A DNA stretch of 64,000 nucleotides from Rhodopseudomonas sp. (lineage in GTDB: Bacteria > Pseudomonadota > Alphaproteobacteria > Rhizobiales > Xanthobacteraceae), in assembly GCA_016124795.1 (NCBI GenBank), contig WGNB01000027.1, positions 34,613-98,612 of the forward strand. The letters are read 5' to 3'. Position numbers and translations under genes: made by a program. Shown here piece by piece: positions 44,333 through 52,878 of this stretch. The notes beneath the pieces are model-generated. The model saw only the letters and a list, made by a program, of their open reading frames with translations. It did not search any database and was not told where the DNA came from. The first letter of the stretch is position 1; every line of letters begins with the position of its first letter.

Positions 44333-45885
44333 TTCTCGGTGAAATCTTCCTGCGCAATGAGCGGTGCTTTCACAACCATCCCGCCGTCGAGTTCGAGGGG
44401 CGTAGCGTTACGCATGGCGAATTGGCGCAACGCATTCGCCGGCTGGCCAATGCCCTGATGATGCGCGGATTGGTTCGTGGCGACCGTATCGGCGTGTTGT
44501 CACGCAATTGCGTCGAATATCTGGAAATCTATGGCGCCGCGGCGCTGACCGGCTTTGTCTGCATGGGCATCAATTATCGTCTGTCGGCGGCCGAGCAGGC
44601 CGATATATTGGTGGACGGCGAGCCGGCTGTCCTGGTGTTCGAGGATTTTTATACCGAACGGGTCGATGAATTACGGCGGCGTTTGCCGGCAAACCAGATT
44701 TATGTCGCGATCGGCAAAACGCCGGATTGGGCGTTGAATTATGAAACGCTGTTATCGGAGGGGAGCGACATCATGCCCCGTCAAATAGCAGCGGACGATG
44801 ACACCTTTATGTTCGTTTATACAAGCGGGACGACCGGCAAGCCGAAAGGCGCCATGCTCGGCAATGCCGCGCAACTGGAGCAGGCGCGCGAGCAGGGGCT
44901 GATGCTGTCGGCTCAGCAAACCGATCGCAAGCTCATCGTCATGCCCTTTTACCATATCGGTGGCCCGACACATGTCTTCACCTATTTGATGGTGGGGGCG
45001 ACGATCGTGCTGCATCGGTCGTTCGATGCTCAGGCGATCTTGCGCAGCTTTTCCGAATTTCGCGTCACCGTAACTCATCTGGCGCCGACGATGATCGAGA
45101 TGTTGCTGGAAGCCCTGGATAAAGCGCCTTGCGACGTCTCGAGTCTGCATACCATTTGTTATGCTTCGTCGCCGATGTCGGTTGCGTTATCACGCCGCGC
45201 GCGCAAAGCCTTCGGGCCGATCTTTGTTCAGATCTATGGTCTGACCGAGTGCGGTTTGGGTTCCATCCTGCTCAAACATCAGCATGTCGTCGACGGGCCG
45301 CCGCAGGCGGTTAAGCGGCTGGCGTCCGCCGGTCAGCCTTATCTCACTTCCCGCATGAGGATCGTGGGACCCGACGGCGTCGAATGCGCGATCGGCGAGG
45401 TAGGCGATGTCTGCATTCGATCGCCGGCGGTGATGCAGGGCTATTGGCGTCGGCCCGAAGCGACCGCGGCCGCTTTGGAGGATGGCGAGCTGCGCACCGG
45501 CGATATGGGATACTTCGACGACGAGGGGTTCCTCTTTATCGTCGATCGCAAGAAGGACATGATTATCTCGGGCGGAGAGAATATTTACTCTCGCGAGGTC
45601 GAAGAGGCGCTGCTGCTGCATCCGGCGATTGTCGAGTGCGCCGTGGTCGGGGTCCCCGATCCGCGTTGGGGCGAATCCGTGATGGCGGTCGTCGTCGTGC
45701 GCAATGGCGGTGCAATGACGCTGGAGCAGGTTCAGGAACACTGCGTCGGTATGATCGCCAGCTACAAGAAGCCGCGTTACCTGAGCGTGGTCGATGCATT
45801 GCCGCGCGTGGCGAGCACTAACAAGATTGACAAGAAGGCCTTGCGGGAGCCGCATTGGCGCGCGCATCACGCGGAGCCGGTTTGA
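44329..45885 (+). CDS. AMP-forming acyl-CoA ligase (FadD/feruloyl-CoA synthetase-like)
   Basis: The 518-aa ANL-superfamily ligase has the P-loop FVYTSGTTGKPKGAMLGN, the ATP motif YGLTECG, the hinge TGDMGYFDDEGFLFIVDRKKDMIISGGENIYSREVEEAL and the catalytic Lys near ASTNKIDKKAL. It activates a carboxylic acid to its CoA thioester. Its place after the TRAP system, the HCHL-like enzyme and the MaoC hydratase suggests it activates the imported acid. The acid, whether aromatic or aliphatic, cannot be told from sequence. Confidence 0.93.
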   Translation: MILGEIFLRNERCFHNHPAVEFEGRSVTHGELAQRIRRLANALMMRGLVRGDRIGVLSRNCVEYLEIYGAAALTGFVCMGINYRLSAAEQADILVDGEPAVLVFEDFYTERVDELRRRLPANQIYVAIGKTPDWALNYETLLSEGSDIMPRQIAADDDTFMFVYTSGTTGKPKGAMLGNAAQLEQAREQGLMLSAQQTDRKLIVMPFYHIGGPTHVFTYLMVGATIVLHRSFDAQAILRSFSEFRVTVTHLAPTMIEMLLEALDKAPCDVSSLHTICYASSPMSVALSRRARKAFGPIFVQIYGLTECGLGSILLKHQHVVDGPPQAVKRLASAGQPYLTSRMRIVGPDGVECAIGEVGDVCIRSPAVMQGYWRRPEATAAALEDGELRTGDMGYFDDEGFLFIVDRKKDMIISGGENIYSREVEEALLLHPAIVECAVVGVPDPRWGESVMAVVVVRNGGAMTLEQVQEHCVGMIASYKKPRYLSVVDALPRVASTNKIDKKALREPHWRAHHAEPV

Positions 45886-46375
45886 CGGTTTTCGGCTGCG
45901 ATCGACCTCTCGATCATCCTTGACAGGGCGGTCGCCACTTATCGATTGCGCGGCAGCCAATGCTCCGGTTTGGACCGTCGCTCATGGGCAAGTGTCGTGA
46001 GTAGCCGGCCAGGCGGACCCTGGTCGTGAAACGACAAGCCAATGCCGCTGTGTTGCCCGCCGTCGTTCGGTCGATCCTCTGCCCGTTGTGTGCCTTCGGT
46101 CCGCGGCCGCTGATTTGTCATGGCCATCAGGCCGCCGATCGCTTCGTCTCGCGCTTCCTCCCTCATTGTCTTCTTCCTCTACAGCGCTGCTTTCGCATCG
46201 TTCGTGCCGGCGTGGCCGGCCGCAGAAATATTCGTCAAGGCGATAATTGAAATAAGTAATAGAGATTTGACAAATACTAGCGGCGGCTCATTGTGTCGCA
46301 AAAGAATGAAGGGGAAACGCGCATGGTTGCCGTCGGGGTATCGCCGACCGGATCGCGCGACGGGTGCGCGGTGAA
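45886..46375. other. 490-base gap between two catabolic transcription units
   Basis: No convincing gene; the small frames here lack domains and ribosome sites. The part at about 46240-46300 is AT-rich with a TTGACA hexamer at 46267-46272 and only a weak -10 match (CATTGT, 17-base spacing). It is a plausible promoter for the acyl-CoA dehydrogenase operon. Confidence 0.4.
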
Positions 46376-47569
46376 ATGACGTCGTCGACTGAAACGAAAT
46401 CATTATCGACGCCGTCATGTGAAACGCAGCCTGCAATGACGGTGCAAGAGCTCGATGAGTTTCGGCGCAGTCTGCGCCGTTTCATCGAACGCGAGGTGAT
46501 GCCGTTCGAGCGGCGCCCGATGGATTTGGCGGCGCGCGAGAATATCCAGCATAAGGCGAGAGCGGCGGGTTTCTGGTTGCTTGACGTTCCCGAGTCGCTC
46601 GGTGGTCAGGGGCTTGGGCTTGCTGGCATGGCGGTGTTTTGGCACGAGATCTCGCGGACCACCGTGGTGCCGTCGCGGGATCATTCGCTGTTCGGTCCCG
46701 TCACAGGGCCGATCCTTCAATCTCTGACCGGCGACCTGAAGCAACGCTATCTCGACCCGGTATTGGCCGGTGAGAAGGTTGCCTGTTTCGCGCAAACCGA
46801 ACCGGATGCGGGGTCGGATCCGGCTTCGATGCGGACCCGGGCCGAGCGCAAGGGGGGCCGCTATGTTCTCAACGGCGTTAAACGGTTCATCACGCACGCC
46901 GACAAGGCCGATTTCGCGCAGGTCATGGCGGTCACCGACGCGACGCAAGGCGCGCGAGGCGGCATTTCGTGCTTTCTCGTCGATATGGATACGCCAGGGG
47001 TTCGGATATCGGCGAAACATCAAACCATGATGGGCGATGCGCCTTGTGAGATCGTGTTTGAGGACGCCGAGGTCCCGGCTGGAAACATGGTCGGGAAGGA
47101 GGGCGGTGGCTTCGCGTTGGCGCAACGGTGGCTCGCTGAAGGCCGCATTCGGCATGGCGCGCGTGCTTGCGGCGTCGCCGAGCGGTGTCTTGATCTGGCG
47201 TTGGATTACACCCAGCAGCGTAAAACCTTCGGCGAGACGCTATCCGAGCGACAGGGCGTGCAATGGATGCTGGCCGATTGTTTCACCGAGTTGCATGCCG
47301 CAAAGCTGATGGTGCGCGACGCCGCGACCAAACTCGAAGCTGGCGCGGATGCTCGCGCCGAAACCTTCATGGTCAAGATTTTTGGAGACGAAATGGGGTT
47401 TCGCGTCGCGGACCGATGTCTGCAATTGCATGGCGGCATCGGATTAACAAATGAATTGCCGATCGAGAAGTTCTGGCGCGATCAACGCAGTTTCATGATT
47501 ACCGAAGGTCCAACCGAGGTGCTGCGGACAGCGTTGGCGAAACTCATTCTGCGCGGAGCGGTGTCATGA
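46376..47569 (+). CDS. Acyl-CoA dehydrogenase family flavoprotein
   Basis: I use ATG 46376; the track takes GTG 46364, and ATG 46436 also fits. The 397-aa protein has the acyl-CoA dehydrogenase signature CFAQTEPDAGSDPASMRTRAERKGGRYVLNGVKRFITHADKADF, DYTQQRKTFGETLSERQGVQWMLAD, and the C-terminal LQLHGGIGLTNELPIEKFWRDQRSFMITEGPTEV, with a Glu in the usual catalytic position. It oxidises an acyl-CoA to a 2,3-enoyl-CoA, passing electrons to ETF. Its stop overlaps the next gene (ATGA). Confidence 0.92.
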   Translation: MTSSTETKSLSTPSCETQPAMTVQELDEFRRSLRRFIEREVMPFERRPMDLAARENIQHKARAAGFWLLDVPESLGGQGLGLAGMAVFWHEISRTTVVPSRDHSLFGPVTGPILQSLTGDLKQRYLDPVLAGEKVACFAQTEPDAGSDPASMRTRAERKGGRYVLNGVKRFITHADKADFAQVMAVTDATQGARGGISCFLVDMDTPGVRISAKHQTMMGDAPCEIVFEDAEVPAGNMVGKEGGGFALAQRWLAEGRIRHGARACGVAERCLDLALDYTQQRKTFGETLSERQGVQWMLADCFTELHAAKLMVRDAATKLEAGADARAETFMVKIFGDEMGFRVADRCLQLHGGIGLTNELPIEKFWRDQRSFMITEGPTEVLRTALAKLILRGAVS

Positions 47570-48342
47570 GGAAACCCGGCAAGCCCCTGAAATCGGAGAT
47601 GGGGTGGAGCAGCGTGGACCGGATTGTCGTGCGCGGGCATGACTTGCCGGCGGAGCTGATCGGACATGTCGATCTCGGCACGATGGCGTTTCTCGAAATC
47701 GTCGGTCGGCTGCCGTCGCCGCAAGAGGCCGAAACCTTCAACGCGCTTCTGGTCACCTTGGTGGAGCATGGCATGACGCCGCAGGCGATGACGAGCCGTC
47801 TCGTCCATTTAGCCGCGCCGGAAGCTCTGCAGGCCGCGGTGGCGGCCGGTCTTTGCGGCGTCGGCAGTGTGTTTGCGGGCGGGTCGGAATTGACCGCAAA
47901 GATGCTGCAGGAAGCGCTTCAGGGCCAGCCCGACGGCCTGGATATTGAATCGACGGCGGCTGGCATTGTGGAAGCCTATGTCGCGCGTAAGGCGGCCATT
48001 CCGGGCATCGGTCATCCTTTGCATAAGCCGATCGATCCCCGGACGCCTGTCTTATTCGCGATTGCGCAACGCAATGGCTTTCGGGGCCGGTACGTCGCCT
48101 TGCTGGAATCGATCAGTGCCAGCGCGGAACGCCGCCTCAATCGTTCGCTGCCGATCAATGCGACCGGAGCGATCGGCGCCATCCTGTGCGAGCTCGGCTT
48201 TCCCTGGCGCATTTGTCGCGGTGTTGCCGCTATTTCACGTGCCGTCGGTCTTGTCGGTCATCTTGCCGAGGAGATGCGCAATCCACTGGCGCGCGAGATT
48301 TGGGAGCGCGCAGAAGCTGAAGTCTTCGATAATAAAGAGTGA
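47566..48342 (+). CDS. Citryl-CoA lyase-like (short citrate synthase fold)
   Basis: The 258-aa protein is much shorter than citrate synthase (about 430 aa) and matches the short citryl-CoA-lyase-like family. Visible features are VDRIVVRGHDLPAELIGHVDLGTMAFLEIVGRLPS, LCGVGSVFAGGSEL, IPGIGHPLHKPIDPRTPVLF with the catalytic-site His, and NATGAIGAILCELGFPW. Such proteins cleave or form carbon-carbon bonds with acetyl-CoA-type thioesters. It is translationally coupled to the acyl-CoA dehydrogenase, suggesting cleavage of a tertiary hydroxyacyl-CoA in one pathway. The substrate is unknown. Confidence 0.8.
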   Translation: MRKPGKPLKSEMGWSSVDRIVVRGHDLPAELIGHVDLGTMAFLEIVGRLPSPQEAETFNALLVTLVEHGMTPQAMTSRLVHLAAPEALQAAVAAGLCGVGSVFAGGSELTAKMLQEALQGQPDGLDIESTAAGIVEAYVARKAAIPGIGHPLHKPIDPRTPVLFAIAQRNGFRGRYVALLESISASAERRLNRSLPINATGAIGAILCELGFPWRICRGVAAISRAVGLVGHLAEEMRNPLAREIWERAEAEVFDNKE

Positions 48343-48378
48343 GCTGTTCAGGCTCGGACAAAAAAGCGGGAGGATACA

Positions 48379-49344
48379 ATGAAATTGGGGAAACTGATTC
48401 TGGGACTGTGCCTGGCGCTATGCGCGACCGTGGTCCATGCCGAAACCTGGCCGAGCCGTCCGATTCATTGGATCGTGCCTTATCCGCCGGGCGGTGGCAC
48501 CGATCTCATGGCCCGCGTGATTGGCGTGCATCTCGAGAAGTTGTTGGGCCAATCCGTCGTAATCGACAACAAGCCGGGCGGATCGACCGTCGTCGGGACG
48601 GCGGCGTTAACGCACGCGGAGCCGGATGGTTATACGGTCGGCATGGTGTTCGATTCCCTGGCGATCAATCCGGTACTCGGACTGCAGACCCCTTATAATC
48701 CGAAGACGGACATCGCGCCGGTGATCAAATTGGCGACCGTGCCGCTCGTTTTCGTGGCTAATACCGCGCAAGTTCCGATGAAGACCTTGCCTGAGGTCGT
48801 GGCATATTCAAAGAGCCATCCGCAGTGGTTCACATTCGGCTCGCTGGGTCCCGGCAGCCCACATGAAATCGGCTTTCTTTGGTTCAAGCATTTGTCAGGC
48901 ATGGACGCTCTGGTGGTGCCGTATCGGGGCGTGGCGCCGGCCTTGCAGGCGGTTGTCGCTGGCCAGATCAAGGGCATGTTCATCGGTGTGGCGGTGGCCG
49001 ACGGCTATATCAAAAAAGGGATATTGCACACCTTGGCGGTGACCAGCTCAAAACGGTTGGCGTCGGCGCCCGACGTGCCAACGATCGCCGAGCTGGGATA
49101 TCCGGATTACGATTACTCGACCTTCTATGGCCTCGCCGCGCCCAAGGGTACGCCGCCGCAAATTGTCGAACGTCTTAATCAGGCGATCAACCAGGTTCTG
49201 AAAATGCCGGACGTGAAAGAACGACTCGGTACGACCGGTGCCGTTCTCGCCGGCGGGACGTCTCAGGAGTTCGGTGCCTTCCTTGCCGCGAACTTCGGCA
49301 AATTTCAGAAAATCATGGCGCTTTCTGCGGTTAAAGCGAATTAG
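48379..49344 (+). CDS. Bug-type substrate-binding protein (tripartite tricarboxylate family), 1
   Basis: The 321-aa protein has a signal peptide (LILGLCLALCATVVHAETWPSRPI) and the Bug/TctC signatures IHWIVPYPPGGGTDLMARVIGVHLEKLLGQSVVIDNKPGGSTVVGTAAL, HEIGFLWFKHLSGMDALVVPYRGVAPALQAVVAGQIKGMF, and RLASAPDVPTIAELGYPDYDYSTFYGLAAPKGTP. It captures carboxylates in the periplasm. No TctA or TctB permease is in the window, so it may use permeases elsewhere or act as a sensor. Confidence 0.94.
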   Translation: MKLGKLILGLCLALCATVVHAETWPSRPIHWIVPYPPGGGTDLMARVIGVHLEKLLGQSVVIDNKPGGSTVVGTAALTHAEPDGYTVGMVFDSLAINPVLGLQTPYNPKTDIAPVIKLATVPLVFVANTAQVPMKTLPEVVAYSKSHPQWFTFGSLGPGSPHEIGFLWFKHLSGMDALVVPYRGVAPALQAVVAGQIKGMFIGVAVADGYIKKGILHTLAVTSSKRLASAPDVPTIAELGYPDYDYSTFYGLAAPKGTPPQIVERLNQAINQVLKMPDVKERLGTTGAVLAGGTSQEFGAFLAANFGKFQKIMALSAVKAN

Positions 49345-49368
49345 CGTCAAACAGGGCAGGATCTCATC

Positions 49369-50493
49369 TTGACCGAAGTTCTCAAAGGCGTGCGCGTCGT
49401 CGAGTTGGGCACTATGATTACGGCGCCTCTGGCCGGTATGATGCTGGCCGATTTTGGCGCGGATGTTATCAAAGTCGAGCGTCCCGACGGCGGCGATCCA
49501 TTTCGGAGCTTTCGCGGCGGACTTTATAGTCCACAGTTCGTGGCGTTTAACCGCAACAAGCGCAGTGTCACGGTCGATTTGCAGTCGGCGGCCGGCACGG
49601 CGTCGCTGCGTCGGTTACTAGCCGGTGCAGATGTTCTGCTCGAGAACTATCGGCCCGGCGTGATGGATCGACTCGGCTTCTCGGTCGAGGCGCTCCGCGC
49701 CGCGTTTCCGCGTTTGATTATCTGCACTATCACGGGGTTTGGTCCTGACGGGCCTTATGCGAGCCGTCCGGCTTTCGATGCGGTTGCCGGATCGCTTGCC
49801 GGTATCGCGAGCATTTCTCTCGATCGTGATAAACCGATGGCCAGCGGACCGACCGTTGCCGACAACGTAACCGGGATGTATGCGGCCTATGGTATTCTTG
49901 GCGCGCTTTATGAGCGCGAGAAGACCGGTCGTGGCCGTCGCGTCGAGGTCAATATGCTGGAATCGGCAATTGCCTTCATTCCGGATGCCTTTTCGAATTT
50001 CACCCGGCTCGCGATTGATAACGGCCCCAGAACACGGGTGGCGACTTCTCAGTCTTATGCATTTTGCTGCGCCGACGGCAAACTGCTGGCGTTACATCTT
50101 TCGTCGCCGCCAAAATTTTGGGAAAGCCTGCTGGACGTGCTTGAGCGGCCCGATATGAAGGTCGATCCTCGCTTCAGTACCCGCGACGCGCGGGTGCGCA
50201 ACTACGCCGCGCTTGAAGCGGAGCTGGCGGCGGTGATCCTGCGCCATGATCGCGTTTACTGGATGATGCGTTTGGAAAGCGCGGACGTTCCGTTCGCGCC
50301 AGTCCAGACTATCCCGGAAGTGCTTGACGATCCCCAGGTTCAGCATCTCGGCACGTTTTACAATCAGGTCCATCCGGCCGAGGGTCCGTTGACCTTGATC
50401 AATCGCCCGGTCTGGATTGACGGGAGCCGTGACATTCGCGCGTTGCCGCCGCCGACCCTCGGTCAACATAACTCAGAGCTATTGGATGAATGA
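49369..50493 (+). CDS. Class III CoA transferase (CaiB/BaiF family)
   Basis: The frame opens with TTG 49369, which fits the family N-terminus (MTEVLKGVRVVELGTMITAPLAGMMLADFGADVIKVERPDGGDPFR). The 374-aa enzyme has the catalytic Asp in PTVADNVTGMYAAYGILGALYEREKTGRGRRVEVNMLESA. It moves CoA between carboxylic acids without ATP. Flanked by two Bug binding proteins and an enolase-superfamily enzyme, it may activate the acid those proteins bind. Confidence 0.92.
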   Translation: MTEVLKGVRVVELGTMITAPLAGMMLADFGADVIKVERPDGGDPFRSFRGGLYSPQFVAFNRNKRSVTVDLQSAAGTASLRRLLAGADVLLENYRPGVMDRLGFSVEALRAAFPRLIICTITGFGPDGPYASRPAFDAVAGSLAGIASISLDRDKPMASGPTVADNVTGMYAAYGILGALYEREKTGRGRRVEVNMLESAIAFIPDAFSNFTRLAIDNGPRTRVATSQSYAFCCADGKLLALHLSSPPKFWESLLDVLERPDMKVDPRFSTRDARVRNYAALEAELAAVILRHDRVYWMMRLESADVPFAPVQTIPEVLDDPQVQHLGTFYNQVHPAEGPLTLINRPVWIDGSRDIRALPPPTLGQHNSELLDE

Positions 50494-50583
50494 CCGAGAT
50501 TCAATGGTGGCGATCGGCTGAGAAGGAGTCATGTCGCCGTGGCCGGCAAAGAGTCAAAAAGAAAACAAACGGGGGGATAAGGA

Positions 50584-51555
50584 ATGCGCTTTCTAACATC
50601 ATTGGTCGTGGCGATGATCATGACGATGTCGGCCGGGGTCGGCGCGCGCGCGGCGGACTGGCCGGCGAGCCCGATCCACATGATCGTCCCGTTTGGTGCA
50701 GGCGGCGCGGCTGATATCTTAACGCGGCTCGTTGCCGAAAAACTGAGTGCTTCCCTGGGGCAATCGGTTGTCGTCGAAGACCGGCCAGGTGCTGGCGGCA
50801 ATATCGGCGGCGCATTCGTTGCTCATGCCAACCCGGATGGTTACACCCTGTTGATGAGCGGCAGTCCGACACATTCGGTCGGTCCCCACCTTTATAAAAA
50901 TCTTGCTTACGATCCGATGCGCGATGTGCCGCCGGTGGCAATGATCGCAGCGGGCCCTAATCTGCTGGTGGTCAATCCGGCATTGCCGGTTCATTCGCTT
51001 GGCGATCTTGTCGCGCTCGCGCGCCGGAAACCCGGTCAGCTGACTTATTCTTCGGCTGGTGTTGGAACGTCGGGTCATTTGGCGGCGGAATTTCTCAAGA
51101 AAGCTGCCGGTATATCGGCGCGCCATATTCCTTTCAAAAGCGGGCCAGAGGCGGTGACGGCTGTTCTGTCCGGTCAGATCGACTTCATGTTCTTCACCGT
51201 GCCGGCTTTGTTGCCGCAGGTGAAGGCCGGTAAGTTGCGCGCGTTGGCTATCACGAGTCTCACGCGGAGCAAGTTGGTGCCGGACATCGCCACCGTCGCT
51301 GAATCCGGCTATCCGGATTTTGAAGTGTTGGCCTGGTATGGTCTGTTTGCGCCGCGAGGCACTCCAGCGCCGATTACGGCCCGGCTGAGTCAGGAGATCG
51401 GCAAGATTGTCGCCTCGCCGGAAGTTCAGGAAAAGATGGCCCGCCTTGGCGTCGAGCCAAAGTATCTGGATTCGAAACAGCTCACTGAATTCATTACCGA
51501 TGAATCGGCGAAATGGGGCGCCCTGATCAAGGACGCGGGCATCGAGCCCAAATAA
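50584..51555 (+). CDS. Bug-type substrate-binding protein, 2
   Basis: The 323-aa protein has a signal peptide (VVAMIMTMSAGVGARAADWPASPI) and the family motifs IHMIVPFGAGGAADILTRLVAEKLSASLGQSVVVEDRPGAGGNIGG, VGTSGHLAAEFLKKAAGISARHIPFKSGPEAVTAVLSGQIDFMF and PDIATVAESGYPDFEVLAWYGLFAPRGTP. GGGGGATAAGGA precedes the ATG. It is 21 bases upstream of the enolase-superfamily gene, suggesting a shared substrate. Confidence 0.94.
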   Translation: MRFLTSLVVAMIMTMSAGVGARAADWPASPIHMIVPFGAGGAADILTRLVAEKLSASLGQSVVVEDRPGAGGNIGGAFVAHANPDGYTLLMSGSPTHSVGPHLYKNLAYDPMRDVPPVAMIAAGPNLLVVNPALPVHSLGDLVALARRKPGQLTYSSAGVGTSGHLAAEFLKKAAGISARHIPFKSGPEAVTAVLSGQIDFMFFTVPALLPQVKAGKLRALAITSLTRSKLVPDIATVAESGYPDFEVLAWYGLFAPRGTPAPITARLSQEIGKIVASPEVQEKMARLGVEPKYLDSKQLTEFITDESAKWGALIKDAGIEPK

Positions 51556-51576
51556 CCGGAATAGAGCGACATCATC

Positions 51577-52683
51577 ATGCGGCTCCATGACTATTCTCTA
51601 CACGTTTACGCCTTGCGTTATGAACGGCCGATTCAATGGAGTGACATCGTCGAGGAGGCAGCGCCCTACGTCCTGCTGCGGTTGCAAGACGATATGGGAG
51701 CTGTCGGCGTTGCCGAGGTGACGGTGAAGCCGACATGGTGCGGCGTGAATGCCCGAACCCTGACGGTGGCGGTCGAGGACATCTTTATGCCGATTCTGGC
51801 TCAGATCGACTTGACCGATCCGGTTCAGGTGCGTCGGACGCTCGACCGCATTCCGGAGAATACGGCTGCCAAGACGTTGATTGATAATGCCTGTTGGGAT
51901 CTTTACGCGGCGCGAAGCGGTCAATCGCTGCGGGGCCATTGGGGCGGATCGGGTCGCGTCGAGGTGTCCTGGGCGCTGACACGTCAACCGCCGCAGGCCA
52001 TGGCGAACGAAGCGGAGACGATGGTGGCGCGCCATGGCTTTCGCACCATCAAGGTGAAAGGCGGCCAGGGAATTGCGGTCGACCGCGCCGTCATGAAAGC
52101 GATTCGTGATGCTGTCGGCGATCGCATCAGGCTCTATGTCGACGCCAATGGTGCTTACCCTTATGCCGAGGCGGCAGACTACGTCCGGGCGATGGCCGAT
52201 TTCGGCGCCGAGATGGTCGAAGACCCCTGCGTGACGGCACCGGACGGTAAGTTTCGGCAGTTGCAGGAGGTCGGGCCAGTGCCGGTGCTGGTCGATTTCG
52301 GTTGCACATCGATCCGGGATGCGGCGAGTTATATCGCGAATGGGACCAAGGCCCTGAGCCTCAAACCCGGGCGGTTTGGATTGACCGATTCGCGCGCCAT
52401 GCTGCAACTTGCCGATGCCGCTTCTTGTCATTCGATAGCCGGTTTAATGGGTGAAAGCACGGTCGGTACTTTCTTGGGCTTGCAATTCGCTTCGATCTTG
52501 CATGCGTCACCGTTACCGGCGGAATTGTCCGGTTATCTTGGCATGACTGAGCACGTCACTACGACTATTCCAAAGATCGAGAATGGCGAGGTGCAACTGC
52601 CGGATTCCGCTTCGGTCGCAAGCATGGTCGACTTCGATGCTGTCGAGTTTTATGGCCAACGGGGCCAAGATCAGATCCGTTAA
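51577..52683 (+). CDS. Enolase-superfamily enzyme, muconate cycloisomerase/mandelate racemase-like
   Basis: The 368-aa protein has the N-terminal capping domain and a barrel with MLE-subgroup residues in order: KxK in FRTIKVKGG, Asp in LYVDANGAY, Glu in MVEDPC, Asp in VLVDFGCTS, and Lys in LSLKPGRFGLTDSR. These bind Mg2+ and abstract the alpha-proton of a carboxylate, giving racemisation, dehydration or lactonisation. Its gene ends a five-gene run with a CoA transferase and two Bug proteins. The substrate is unknown. Confidence 0.9.
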   Translation: MRLHDYSLHVYALRYERPIQWSDIVEEAAPYVLLRLQDDMGAVGVAEVTVKPTWCGVNARTLTVAVEDIFMPILAQIDLTDPVQVRRTLDRIPENTAAKTLIDNACWDLYAARSGQSLRGHWGGSGRVEVSWALTRQPPQAMANEAETMVARHGFRTIKVKGGQGIAVDRAVMKAIRDAVGDRIRLYVDANGAYPYAEAADYVRAMADFGAEMVEDPCVTAPDGKFRQLQEVGPVPVLVDFGCTSIRDAASYIANGTKALSLKPGRFGLTDSRAMLQLADAASCHSIAGLMGESTVGTFLGLQFASILHASPLPAELSGYLGMTEHVTTTIPKIENGEVQLPDSASVASMVDFDAVEFYGQRGQDQIR

Positions 52684-52824
52684 GTGCGACCGGAGCCGTC
52701 GCGTCATATTGACTGGCCCGTTGGATCAAGGCCGGACAAAGGTCGTCTTCATGTCTCGGGATGACCTCGTGCGGCCATCTCGAGACACCGCGGCGGAGGC
52801 TGCTCCACAGTTTCGAATGACAGA

Positions 52825-52863
52825 CTGTCTGTGCCCGGAGGGTATGCATCCAGGCACAGACAG
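52825..52863. terminator. Perfect hairpin between convergent genes
   Basis: CTGTCTGTGCC and GGCACAGACAG form a perfect 11-bp stem with a 17-base loop in the 195-base gap between the enolase-superfamily gene (+) and the ABC binding protein gene (-). Convergent placement suggests bidirectional termination, but neither side has a clear T-run. Confidence 0.45.
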
Positions 52864-52878
52864 GGCTCGCCGGATCGG

